In this document: piece after piece, positions 1-6,552 of the stretch
How positions within the stretch are numbered: position 1 is the stretch's first letter
Layout of the letters: each line of letters opens with the position of its first letter
Origin: a bacterium
GTDB taxonomy: Bacteria; Bacteroidota; Bacteroidia; B-17B0; Aurantibacillaceae
Assembly: GCA_027364695.1 (NCBI GenBank)
Contig: DAHXOV010000229.1
Span: forward strand, 1-8,921
Reading direction: 5' to 3'
DNA: 8,921 nucleotides
Notes under the pieces: model-generated
What the model saw: the letters and a program-made list of their open reading frames with translations, nothing else
The model's database searches: none
Told to the model about the DNA's origin: nothing
Translations under genes and position numbers: made by a program

Positions 1-670
1 AAGATTGCAGCCATATTTCTCCTGGACCTTTCAATACTGCAAAAAATACACCTTCGCCTCCAAACAAAGTGTTTTTAATACCACCTACAAATTGTATATC
101 ATAATCTACCATACCAGTAAACGCCACTATACAACCTGTATCTACTTTTATCAATTCTCCTGGTGCTAATGTTTTGTGAATAATATAACCACCTGAATGC
201 ATAAATGCCATACCGTCACCCTCTAATTTTTGCATAATAAAGCCCTCTCCTCCAAATAAACCTACGCCTAATTTTTTTTGAAATTCTATTCCAATACTCA
301 CTCCCTTTGCTGCACATAAAAAACTATCCTTTTGGCAAATGATTTTCTCATTGTACTGCATTAAATTGATAGGAATAATTCTTCCTGTATAAGGGGCGGC
401 AAAAGTAACTTGTTTCCGCTCTGATGAAACATTTGTATATGCTGTAATAAACAAGCTTTCACCCGTAATTAACCGTTTGCCGGCTGTAAATAATTTACCC
501 AAAAAGGACTGCTGAGACCCATCTCCAAAAAGCGTTTCCATCTTAATTCCATCGTCCATATACATTAAACTGCCCGGCTCTGCTACTACCGTCTCATTAG
601 GATCTAACACAATTTCTACACATTGTAGTTCTTCTCCATATAATTTGTAATCTATTTCATGATTTTTCAT
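1..670 (-). CDS. AIM24/TIGR00266-family protein, partial (C-terminal end outside window)
   Basis: I translated this by hand from the ATG at 670-668; it stays open for 223 codons to the left edge. The protein begins MKNHEIDYKLYGEELQCVEI and continues with family-typical glycine-rich beta-strand text: VAEPGSLMYMDDGI near residue 30, GESLFITAYTN near 70, KLGVGLFGGEGFIMQKLEGDG near 140, a second similar stretch NTLFGGEGVFFAVLKGPG near 210, and WLQS at the cut. This two-fold repeated double-psi-like beta layout is characteristic of the TIGR00266/AIM24 family, named after a yeast mitochondrial protein. Family members are usually somewhat longer than 223 residues, so probably only a few tens of residues are missing. 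No signal peptide is visible, so the protein is probably cytoplasmic. The biochemical role in bacteria is not established. The start is the first in-frame ATG and sits 14 nt after a good -7 box. It lies 31 bp downstream of the NlpC/P60 gene on the same strand. Confidence 0.85.
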   Translation of the reverse strand, partial: MKNHEIDYKLYGEELQCVEIVLDPNETVVAEPGSLMYMDDGIKMETLFGDGSQQSFLGKLFTAGKRLITGESLFITAYTNVSSERKQVTFAAPYTGRIIPINLMQYNEKIICQKDSFLCAAKGVSIGIEFQKKLGVGLFGGEGFIMQKLEGDGMAFMHSGGYIIHKTLAPGELIKVDTGCIVAFTGMVDYDIQFVGGIKNTLFGGEGVFFAVLKGPGEIWLQS

Positions 671-684
671 AATATATTTTACCG

Positions 685-692
685 CAAAAGTA
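685..692 (-). promoter_or_regulatory. Bacteroidota -7 box upstream of the AIM24-like gene
   Basis: Read on the minus strand, this is TACTTTTG, an exact match to the Bacteroidota -7 consensus TAnnTTTG. It lies wholly in the 31 bp gap after the NlpC/P60 stop codon and 14 nt before the AIM24-like ATG, so transcription would start within a few bases of 681. No convincing -33 TTTG lies at the usual distance: the nearest TTTG is 26 bp away. Independent transcription of the downstream gene is therefore likely but not certain. Confidence 0.5.
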
Positions 693-701
693 AGTAAATT
701 T

Positions 702-1214
702 TTATCTTTGAACTCTTCCAAACGCAAAAAAACATTTTTGAAAGTACGGTTCATTCAAGTCGCTTATCATTACCCCTTTTTTAGTAGAAGCATGCACAAA
801 CTTATGCTGTCTTAAACACACACCTACATGCGATATTTTTTTACTATCTAATTGAAAGAATACTAAATCTCCTTCTTTGACTTCCTCTATACTTATTTTT
901 TTACAATCCTTGTAGTACATCTCATCTGCGCTTCTTGATAAGGATTGATTGTACAATTTTTGATACAATATATTCACAAAGCCCGAACAATCTGTTCCAT
1001 TCTTCGTGCACGTTCCATATTTGTAAGGCACTCCATACCATTCTACAATAAATGCATACAAAGGCATTTGCATTTCTTTGTCAGACAACCATAAAATATT
1101 TTTAACTTGTATATAATTCGTATTCTTATCTGACGAAATACTGACTGTTTTTTTAGAATGGCAAGCAGAAAAAAAAATCATAAACAAACTCACATATATC
1201 TGAATGTATTTCAT
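702..1214 (-). CDS. NlpC/P60 (C40) cysteine peptidase lipoprotein
   Basis: This 170-residue protein is probably a cell-wall gamma-D-Glu/diaminopimelate endopeptidase acting on peptidoglycan stem peptides from a lipid anchor. Residues 1-17 form a signal peptide with hydrophobic core, ending in FFSAC, so Cys18 would be the lipidated residue. A linker of about 30 residues precedes the NlpC/P60 domain, which fills the rest. The catalytic Cys76 lies in GTDCSGFV, His129 in ISHVGV, and the third polar residue is His141 in KFVHAS; all three expected residues are present. The EGDLVFF motif (residues 114-120) is also typical. There is no SH3b or LysM targeting domain, so it is a short, Spr-like stand-alone form. 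The usual GG before the catalytic loop is replaced by GTC (67-69). The start is the first ATG; the next Met (12) would destroy the signal peptide. Its exact substrate is inferred from the family. Confidence 0.9.
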   Translation of the reverse strand: MKYIQIYVSLFMIFFSACHSKKTVSISSDKNTNYIQVKNILWLSDKEMQMPLYAFIVEWYGVPYKYGTCTKNGTDCSGFVNILYQKLYNQSLSRSADEMYYKDCKKISIEEVKEGDLVFFQLDSKKISHVGVCLRQHKFVHASTKKGVMISDLNEPYFQKCFFAFGRVQR

Positions 1215-1215
1215 A

Positions 1216-1244
1216 CAAAAATAGCATGCGGAAATGTATGCAAA
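1216..1244 (-). promoter_or_regulatory. Promoter of the NlpC/P60 lipoprotein gene
   Basis: On the minus strand this reads TTTG (1244-1241), a 17 bp spacer, and TATTTTTG (1223-1216), which matches TAnnTTTG fully. Only one base separates the -7 box from the ATG at 1214. If initiation follows the usual Bacteroidota distance, the mRNA would start at or inside the start codon. Confidence 0.5.
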
Positions 1245-1291
1245 ACATCACAAGTAGGTGCTCTTTTATGTTCATTTGATACAAATAAAAT

Positions 1292-1323
1292 TTTGTTGGA
1301 ATATAAAAAATTTATCATCTTTG
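1292..1323 (+). promoter_or_regulatory. Promoter of tRNA-Asn
   Basis: TTTG at 1292-1295, a 20 bp spacer, then CATCTTTG at 1316-1323, which differs from TAnnTTTG only at the first base. The tRNA begins 17 bases after the box, giving a short leader of about 12 nt to be trimmed. The lysS promoter further on has the same spacing and the same first-base variant. Confidence 0.6.
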
Positions 1324-1339
1324 CACCCTGTTTAAACAT

Positions 1340-1413
1340 TCCTCAGTAGCTCAGCTGGTTAGAGCACATGACTGTTAATCATGGGGTCGCAGGTTCGAGC
1401 CCTGCCTGAGGAG
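1340..1413 (+). tRNA. tRNA-Asn (anticodon GTT)
   Basis: A complete 74-nt cloverleaf can be folded by eye. The acceptor stem TCCTCAG/CTGAGGA (1340-1346 with 1406-1412) pairs over all 7 bp, and G1413 is the discriminator. The D stem is GCTC/GAGC with loop AGCTGGTTA. The anticodon stem CATGA/TCATG encloses loop CTGTTAA with anticodon GTT at 1374-1376. The variable loop is GGGTC. The T stem GCAGG/CCTGC carries loop TTCGAGC. The 3' CCA is not encoded (GCT follows the acceptor stem), so it must be added by tRNA nucleotidyltransferase. It is a single-gene unit with its own promoter and terminator. Confidence 0.97.
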
Positions 1414-1416
1414 CTG

Positions 1417-1453
1417 ATAGAAAAGGCACTCATTGTTAGAGTGTCTTTTCTAT
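1417..1453 (+). terminator. Intrinsic terminator after tRNA-Asn
   Basis: A 15-bp inverted repeat, ATAGAAAAGGCACTC (1417-1431) with GAGTGTCTTTTCTAT (1439-1453), pairs throughout with one G-U, around a 7-nt loop. The loop-proximal half is GC-richer, and the right arm itself supplies the T-rich tract CTTTTCTAT, continuing into TATTCTT. It begins 3 nt after the tRNA discriminator base, as expected for a tRNA unit. The A-rich left arm would also let it work on the opposite strand, but no gene converges on it. Confidence 0.8.
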
Positions 1454-1485
1454 TATTCTTCAAATGCTTATCCTATTAACAAACC

Positions 1486-1517
1486 ATTGCTAATCAATAA
1501 AAAAATTTACACCTTTG
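1486..1517 (+). promoter_or_regulatory. Promoter of lysS
   Basis: ATTG at 1486-1489, a 20 bp spacer, and CACCTTTG at 1510-1517 (one mismatch to TAnnTTTG). The box ends 26 nt before the lysS start codon, leaving a leader of about 20 nt. It lies downstream of the tRNA terminator, so lysS appears to be transcribed separately from the tRNA. Confidence 0.6.
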
Positions 1518-1543
1518 CAAGTTGATTTAATTGTTAGCATCCT

Positions 1544-3091
1544 ATGATGACAGAAAAACCACTCAGCGAACAAGAAATTATTAGAAGACAAAAACTACAA
1601 GAACTTGAAAATCTCGGAATTAATCCATACCCTCCCGAAAGTTTTCTTGTTAATGTTACTGCAAAAGATATTAAACAAAATTATGAGAGAGATAAATTGA
1701 ATTACAAAGATGTTTCCATTGCGGGCAGGATAATGAGTGTCAGAGATATGGGTAAAGCCGCTTTTGCGGTGATTCAAGATGCCACAGAGAAAATTCAAAT
1801 CTACATAAAACGAGATGAGATTTGCCCTGATGAAAACAAAAAATTATATGATATTGTTTGGAAAAAACTCATTGATATAGGCGATATTATTGGCATAAAG
1901 GGCTATGTCTTTACCACCAAAACAGGCGAAATAACCATCCATGTATTAGATTTAAATCTCCTTGCAAAATCACTTCATCCATTGCCCGTTGTAAAAGTAG
2001 ATGAGTCGGGTAAAGCGCACGATGCTGTTACTGACCCTGAATTTAGGTACCGTCAAAGGTATGTAGATCTGATTATCAATCCACCTGTAAAAGATATTTT
2101 TATCAAAAGGAGTAAAATCATTCAATCTATCCGAGAATTTTTTAATAACAAAGGTTATTTAGAAGTAGAAACACCTATATTACAAGCCATTCCAGGAGGT
2201 GCTGCAGCGCGCCCTTTCGTAACACATCACAATGCATTAGATACTTCCTTATATTTAAGAATAGCCAACGAACTTTATCTAAAAAGATTAATAGTAGGCG
2301 GATTTGATGGCGTGTACGAATTTGCTAAAAACTTCAGAAACGAAGGCATGGATAGAACCCACAATCCTGAGTTTACAGGACTAGAAATCTATGTGGCATA
2401 CAAGGATTACGTATGGATGATGGAATTTACAGAAACCATGATTGAAAAAGTAGTTGCCGATTTATATGACACTAGCCTATTAGAAGTAGGGAACAATAAA
2501 ATTGATTTCAAGGCGCCTTTCAAGAGAATATCTATTACAGACGCTATAAAAGAAAAAACAGGTTTAGATATTGCCCATGCTACGGAAACCGAACTAAAAA
2601 GCCTCTGTAAAAAACATGGCATTGAAACAGAAGAGACAATGGGCAAGGGAAAACTCATAGACGAAATCTTTTCTATTCTTTGTGAAAAGGATCTCATACA
2701 ACCCACTTTTGTCATTGACTATCCCATAGAAAGCTCCCCTCTTACTAAAAAACACCGAAACAAAGCAGGATTCGTTGAAAGATTTGAACTTTATATCAAT
2801 GGACAAGAAATAGCCAACGCCTATACCGAACTCAATGACCCCATAGATCAATACCAACGCTTTGAAGAACAAGCAACACTCAAACAAAAAGGAGATGACG
2901 AAGCCATGTACATGGATTATGATTTCATCAGAGCACTAGCGTATGGCATGCCTCCCACCGCAGGACTCGGTGTAGGCATAGATAGATTAACAATGCTACT
3001 CACCAACCAGCATTCTATTCAAGAAGTGATACTATTCCCCCAAATGAGACCTGAAAAAATTCTAGAAACAGAAAAGGAAAACATCCCATGA
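1544..3091 (+). CDS. lysS: Lysyl-tRNA synthetase, class II
   Basis: This cytoplasmic enzyme charges tRNA-Lys with lysine using ATP. At 515 residues it is close to the E. coli enzyme (505). The N-terminal helix LSEQEIIRRQKLQEL is followed by an OB-fold anticodon-binding domain at about 57-145 (AGRIMSVRDMGKAAF). The class II catalytic core has motif 1 near 195-215 (GYLEVETPIL), then GGAAARPFVTHHNA. Motif 2 is FRNEGMDRTHNPEF (264-277), with the ATP-contacting arginine. Motif 3 is GLGVGIDRLTMLLT (474-487). The lysine-pocket text QEIANAYTELNDP (421-433) is intact, so the enzyme should be active. Two adjacent ATGs (1544 and 1547) could both start it; I chose the first, and no Shine-Dalgarno sequence decides between them. 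The stop codon overlaps the next start by 4 bp, suggesting translational coupling. Confidence 0.98.
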   Translation: MMTEKPLSEQEIIRRQKLQELENLGINPYPPESFLVNVTAKDIKQNYERDKLNYKDVSIAGRIMSVRDMGKAAFAVIQDATEKIQIYIKRDEICPDENKKLYDIVWKKLIDIGDIIGIKGYVFTTKTGEITIHVLDLNLLAKSLHPLPVVKVDESGKAHDAVTDPEFRYRQRYVDLIINPPVKDIFIKRSKIIQSIREFFNNKGYLEVETPILQAIPGGAAARPFVTHHNALDTSLYLRIANELYLKRLIVGGFDGVYEFAKNFRNEGMDRTHNPEFTGLEIYVAYKDYVWMMEFTETMIEKVVADLYDTSLLEVGNNKIDFKAPFKRISITDAIKEKTGLDIAHATETELKSLCKKHGIETEETMGKGKLIDEIFSILCEKDLIQPTFVIDYPIESSPLTKKHRNKAGFVERFELYINGQEIANAYTELNDPIDQYQRFEEQATLKQKGDDEAMYMDYDFIRALAYGMPPTAGLGVGIDRLTMLLTNQHSIQEVILFPQMRPEKILETEKENIP

Positions 3092-3633
3092 AAAAGCAAC
3101 TCCTGTTTATATCATGTCTTATTGTGTGTTTGTTATTCCAGCAATGCCAAAATTTATCTAAAGAAGAAAAAACAGATGTCTTGCCCACAAGAATTTTTTC
3201 TCAATACTCCATATACACAGAAAAAATAATTAAAAACGACAGTTCTATTATTCACGGACTGAATCTGAATGTCTCTAAAGCCACTATTGTTAAGGTAGAA
3301 CAACAAAGCCCTGTGGTGGAGAAGGAGGATACCTTAGTATTCAACTATCAAATAGATAATCTTGTATCTTATTCTATCAAATACAGTTTGCAGAATGATA
3401 GTTTAGAAGAAATCAATGTATGGATATATTCCAATCATCCCGACTCTTCTGCAGTCATATTCAAAGATTTGAAAGACTACTATCAAAAGAAACTCCCCAA
3501 CCCTATAGAAGATAAAGGGTATGTGGTGTATAATTGCGTACAAGGGGAAAGACGCCCCTTCGTAGTGTCTATTTCTGACTTCTCTACACCCAATAAAGGG
3601 CAAATCAACTTAGTGATTTACAAAGATAAATAA
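3088..3633 (+). CDS. Exported probable lipoprotein of unknown function, coupled to lysS
   Basis: I do not recognise this 181-residue protein. Residues 1-20 are a signal peptide: KKQ followed by a hydrophobic core, then LLFQQCQN. Cys20 is the candidate lipidation site, although Gln at -1 is unusual for a lipobox; Cys10 and Cys14 lie in the core. The mature part looks beta-rich. It contains alternating strand-like stretches (DTLVFNYQIDN, YSIKYSLQNDSLEEINVWIY), a short helical segment around FKDLKDYYQKKLPNP, and a final strand pair ending INLVIYKDK. No catalytic motif is visible. The start ATG overlaps the lysS stop as ATGA, and no promoter is evident between them, so it is probably cotranscribed and translationally coupled. 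A structural or accessory envelope role is inference only. Confidence 0.8.
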   Translation: MKKQLLFISCLIVCLLFQQCQNLSKEEKTDVLPTRIFSQYSIYTEKIIKNDSSIIHGLNLNVSKATIVKVEQQSPVVEKEDTLVFNYQIDNLVSYSIKYSLQNDSLEEINVWIYSNHPDSSAVIFKDLKDYYQKKLPNPIEDKGYVVYNCVQGERRPFVVSISDFSTPNKGQINLVIYKDK

Positions 3634-3694
3634 CGCTTTATTCCTCATTCACATCTCTCATTTTTTGATGGTTTTGTGTTTAAATAAATACTTA

Positions 3695-3723
3695 AATAGG
3701 CATTGCCAATTCTTCTTTTTTTT
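3695..3723 (+). terminator. Weak possible terminator after the lysS unit
   Basis: AATaGGC (3695-3701) can pair with GCCaATT (3705-3711) across a 3-nt ATT loop with one internal A-A mismatch. CTTC and a run of eight Ts (3716-3723) follow. The stem is short and interrupted, so this may be chance in AT-rich DNA. Its position, 60 bp after the last stop of the lysS unit and before the next promoter, is appropriate. Confidence 0.35.
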
Positions 3724-3760
3724 CATTGCATCTAAACAAAAGATATTATTAAAATAATTG

Positions 3761-3768
3761 TATTTTTG
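3761..3768 (+). promoter_or_regulatory. -7 box of the envelope operon
   Basis: TATTTTTG is an exact TAnnTTTG match, 23 nt before the nucleotidyltransferase ATG. I find no TTTG or TTG at the expected -33 distance (roughly 3737-3745 reads AACAAAAGA). The -33 element may be weak, or activation may need another factor. As the only candidate in the 158 bp gap, it probably drives all five downstream genes. Confidence 0.5.
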
Positions 3769-3791
3769 CCTCTTCATCAAAAATATTCGTT

Positions 3792-4808
3792 ATGAACCTT
3801 ATTATACCAATGGCAGGTAAGGGTACCCGCATGCGACCATCTACTCTGACTACACCTAAACCACTTTTTCCCATCGCTGATAAATCTATCGTAGAATGGC
3901 TCATTTATGAAGTATTCTCCTCTTCCAATATTCCCATCAAGGAAATCGCATTTATCATTCACCCTGAATTTGGCAAACAGATAGAAGAAGAACTCCTGTA
4001 CATTGCCAAAAAGTATCATGTAGCAGGAAAAATATATTACCAAGAGCAGGCACTTGGGACAGCGCATGCTATATTATGTGCAAAAAAATCTTTACACGGC
4101 AATGTACTCATTGCTTTTGCAGATACTCTATTCAAAGCCAAGTTTGATATTGACCCTAACAAAGACGGTATTATATGGACCAAAATCGTAAACAATCCGG
4201 AGCAATACGGCATAGTAGTTACCGACGAAAATAAAAAAATTCTCTACTTTGAAGAAAAGCCCGAAAAGCCAGTAAGTAAAGAAGCCATTATAGGTATTTA
4301 CTTTTTCAAAGATGGTCAGGTGCTCCAACAAGAACTTCAATACCTCATAGACAATGATTTGAAAGAAAAAGGTGAATATCAACTCACCAACGCTATGGGA
4401 AATATGAAAAATAAAGCATGCGAGCTCTATTCCCAGACCGTTGACAAGTGGCTTGATTGTGGCAATAAAACCACCACGCTTTATTCTCATCAAATCGTTT
4501 TACAAACCAATGCTCCCATTTCTTCTAATAGTTGTAAAATTATCAACAGCAAAATCATTCCTCCCTCTTACATTGCAGACAATGTAATGATTGAAAACTC
4601 AACTATAGGACCGGGTGTGAGTATCGGACCAAACTCTCAAATCAAAAATGCCCGTATTGAAAATAGTATCCTGATGAAAAGTATTCTAGTAAATAATGTT
4701 CATATTCAGCAAAGCATCATAGGAAGTTTTGCCCATATCAATGGAAATTCAAACAGTACTATCCTTCATCTTCACATCAGTGATTACTCGCAAATTGAAA
4801 TAGGATGA
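3792..4808 (+). CDS. Sugar-1-phosphate nucleotidyltransferase with left-handed beta-helix tail
   Basis: This 338-residue cytoplasmic enzyme should join a sugar 1-phosphate to an NTP, giving an NDP-sugar plus pyrophosphate. The N-terminal signature GKGTRMRPSTLTTPKP (9-24) is the Rossmann-like nucleotide-binding loop, with Arg13 and Lys23 the expected phosphate contacts. QALGTAHAI (86-94) is the base- and ribose-binding segment, and Asp111 in FADTLF is the expected metal ligand. GEYQLTNAM (194-202) and KWLDCGN (219-225) are sugar-site motifs. Residues of about 246-338 contain hexapeptide-like repeats (IADNVMIENSTIGPGVSIGP) of a left-handed beta-helix, as in GlmU-like and archaeal bifunctional enzymes. 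I see no sign of a functional acetyltransferase active site. Neither the base nor the sugar can be deduced from sequence. It is first in a five-gene unit, and its stop overlaps the TPR gene by 4 bp. The likely product feeds surface glycan, lipid A or peptidoglycan synthesis. Confidence 0.88.
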   Translation: MNLIIPMAGKGTRMRPSTLTTPKPLFPIADKSIVEWLIYEVFSSSNIPIKEIAFIIHPEFGKQIEEELLYIAKKYHVAGKIYYQEQALGTAHAILCAKKSLHGNVLIAFADTLFKAKFDIDPNKDGIIWTKIVNNPEQYGIVVTDENKKILYFEEKPEKPVSKEAIIGIYFFKDGQVLQQELQYLIDNDLKEKGEYQLTNAMGNMKNKACELYSQTVDKWLDCGNKTTTLYSHQIVLQTNAPISSNSCKIINSKIIPPSYIADNVMIENSTIGPGVSIGPNSQIKNARIENSILMKSILVNNVHIQQSIIGSFAHINGNSNSTILHLHISDYSQIEIG

Positions 4809-6538
4809 AAAATTTTTCTATCTATCTTTCGTTTATTGCTCTTTCTTTTGTATTAGTAAGTTGCTATGTCTCCAAATCTACAAAAAGTAAAAGTATTTAT
4901 ACATCTGCCAACAATGATAAAGAAGCACATCTCTCTGCTCTATTTATTGAAGCCTGTTCTCAAAGATTATTGGGTAAATTAAAAGAAGCCGAGTGGTACT
5001 TAAAACAATGTGAACAAATAGAACCATCTTCTGCTGCTGTACAATATGAATTAAGCAGTTTGTATCGCCTTACGAATAGAAAACAAGAAGCACTCTCCGC
5101 CGCTCAAAAAGCAGTTAAGTTAAACCCCAATAATGTCTGGTATCAATACGCTCTCATTAAAATATATGACCAAAACAATCAATATCAAAAATCCATAGAA
5201 ATACTGAAAAATTTAATTAAAAAATACCCCAATAATCAAGAACTATACAAACAACTGGTATTGGAATATGAACTCAATAATCAGCCCGAAAAAGCACTGT
5301 CATTATTAGACGAAACAGAAAAAAAATGGGGATACTCTTTTGATATTATGTATGAAAAAGTTACTATACTTTATTTTATTGACAAACCTAAATCTATTGA
5401 GAGTGAATTAAAAAAATATCTTCAACTATATCCCAACGATTTTAAGGCAAAAGAAGTTCTGGCAGGGATGTTTTACAAAAACAAAGAATACAACAAATCC
5501 CTACAACTTGCCAATGACCTGCTTCATGAGGATTCTCTTAATACTGCTGCTCATCTCATTTATTACGATTATTACATATCCCAAAATGAACTCAATAAAG
5601 CATTTTTTCATCTCAATCAATTATTTCTGAACCCTGATTATGATGTAAAAGAAAAACTATCTGTTCTCATTAAATTATATTCATCAAGTATAAAATATCA
5701 GGATACTTTGTTTGACAAACAACTTATTCAACTTTGCCAAACATTTGTATCTACACATCCATTGGCGCCAGAATCTCACAGCATCTACGCAGATTATTTA
5801 CTTAGACAAGGTAAAAAACAAGAAGCCATTACAGAATACTATAAAGCAGCCATACTCAGTAAAAACAAATATGCTATATGGGATCAATTACTCTCACTAG
5901 AATATGAAACCGGTATGTATGATTCTCTTTTAAAACACAGTGAACTTGCCATAGATATATTCCCTAATCAAGCCATGTTCTATACATACAAAGGCATTGC
6001 GTATAAACAATTCCAACAATACGAACCAGCTATCCAACAATATAAAACAGCTTCCGATTATGCTATTGACAATAATAATCTACTTGAAATTATTTATACT
6101 GAATTAGCAGAAATATACAATCAGATTAAAAACTATCCTGAATCGGATAAGTACTTTGAATACGCCCTCACTATCCATCCCGACAATTCCCTGGTACTCA
6201 ACAATGATGCTTATTACCTTGCTTTAAGAAAAGAAAAACTAGACAAAGCAGAAAAAATGATCAAACGAGCTTTAGAACTTTCTCCTAATAATCCTAACTA
6301 TTTAGATACTTATGCCTGGGTTCTTTATCAGCAGAAAAGATACAAAGAAGCAGAAAATGTACTAAAACCTATTATAGATAAAATATCTTCTGCTACCGTT
6401 TTAGAGCACTACGGCGATATTTTGTTTCACCTTAATAAAAAACAGGAAGCTATTGAGTATTGGAAAAAATCAAAAGATGCCGGCAATCCATCAGACAAAC
6501 TGCAAAAGAAAATAGAAACACAAATTATAGAAGAATAA
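4805..6538 (+). CDS. TPR-repeat lipoprotein
   Basis: This 577-residue protein is built almost wholly of tetratricopeptide repeats. The signal peptide ends in FVLVSC, a good lipobox with Cys20 as the lipidated residue. After a linker of about 20 residues, roughly 13 TPR units follow. Clear ones are at about 77-110, 111-144, 212-245, 323-356, 390-423, 462-495 and 496-528. They carry the usual A/G-Y/F-A/P spacing and the NPNN, YPNN, HPDN and SPNN turns. Repeats in the middle (about 179-320) are degenerate. There is no enzymatic domain, so it should act as a periplasm-facing scaffold or adaptor at a membrane. It overlaps the preceding stop as ATGA and is followed after 14 bp by the DUF4292 gene. 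A TPR lipoprotein in this position recurs, as far as I recall, in many Bacteroidota genomes. The partner is unknown. Confidence 0.9.
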   Translation: MKNFSIYLSFIALSFVLVSCYVSKSTKSKSIYTSANNDKEAHLSALFIEACSQRLLGKLKEAEWYLKQCEQIEPSSAAVQYELSSLYRLTNRKQEALSAAQKAVKLNPNNVWYQYALIKIYDQNNQYQKSIEILKNLIKKYPNNQELYKQLVLEYELNNQPEKALSLLDETEKKWGYSFDIMYEKVTILYFIDKPKSIESELKKYLQLYPNDFKAKEVLAGMFYKNKEYNKSLQLANDLLHEDSLNTAAHLIYYDYYISQNELNKAFFHLNQLFLNPDYDVKEKLSVLIKLYSSSIKYQDTLFDKQLIQLCQTFVSTHPLAPESHSIYADYLLRQGKKQEAITEYYKAAILSKNKYAIWDQLLSLEYETGMYDSLLKHSELAIDIFPNQAMFYTYKGIAYKQFQQYEPAIQQYKTASDYAIDNNNLLEIIYTELAEIYNQIKNYPESDKYFEYALTIHPDNSLVLNNDAYYLALRKEKLDKAEKMIKRALELSPNNPNYLDTYAWVLYQQKRYKEAENVLKPIIDKISSATVLEHYGDILFHLNKKQEAIEYWKKSKDAGNPSDKLQKKIETQIIEE

Positions 6539-6552
6539 AAAATCATCCTTCC

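Noticed and set aside
1224..1229. GCATGC palindrome between the divergent promoters, considered as an operator
   Set aside because: At six bases it is too short, and GCATGC also occurs inside genes here (for example around 3830). There is no paired second site.
1330..1337. Palindrome GTTTAAAC just upstream of tRNA-Asn
   Set aside because: This 8-bp palindrome in the short tRNA leader is easily expected by chance in AT-rich DNA. No second copy or att-like repeat lies nearby, and no integrase gene or tRNA-end duplication suggests an insertion site.
1158..1349. 63-codon plus-strand ORF between the NlpC gene and the tRNA
   Set aside because: It runs antisense through the NlpC signal-peptide region, through two promoters and into the tRNA. 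Its composition looks like random AT-rich reading, and no start signal supports it.
2407..2887. Two overlapping minus-strand ORFs (102 and 97 codons) inside lysS
   Set aside because: They lie wholly antisense to conserved lysS codons and show no family features, so they are shadows of the real gene.
4128..4493. 121-codon minus-strand ORF inside the nucleotidyltransferase gene
   Set aside because: The hydrophobic runs are the antisense reading of a conserved enzyme. There is no promoter or conserved motif.
6460..6552. Upstream in-frame ATG extending the DUF4292 protein by 31 residues
   Set aside because: It would overlap the TPR gene by 79 bp and put a basic, non-signal stretch ahead of a good lipoprotein signal. 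The ATG at 6553 is far more plausible.
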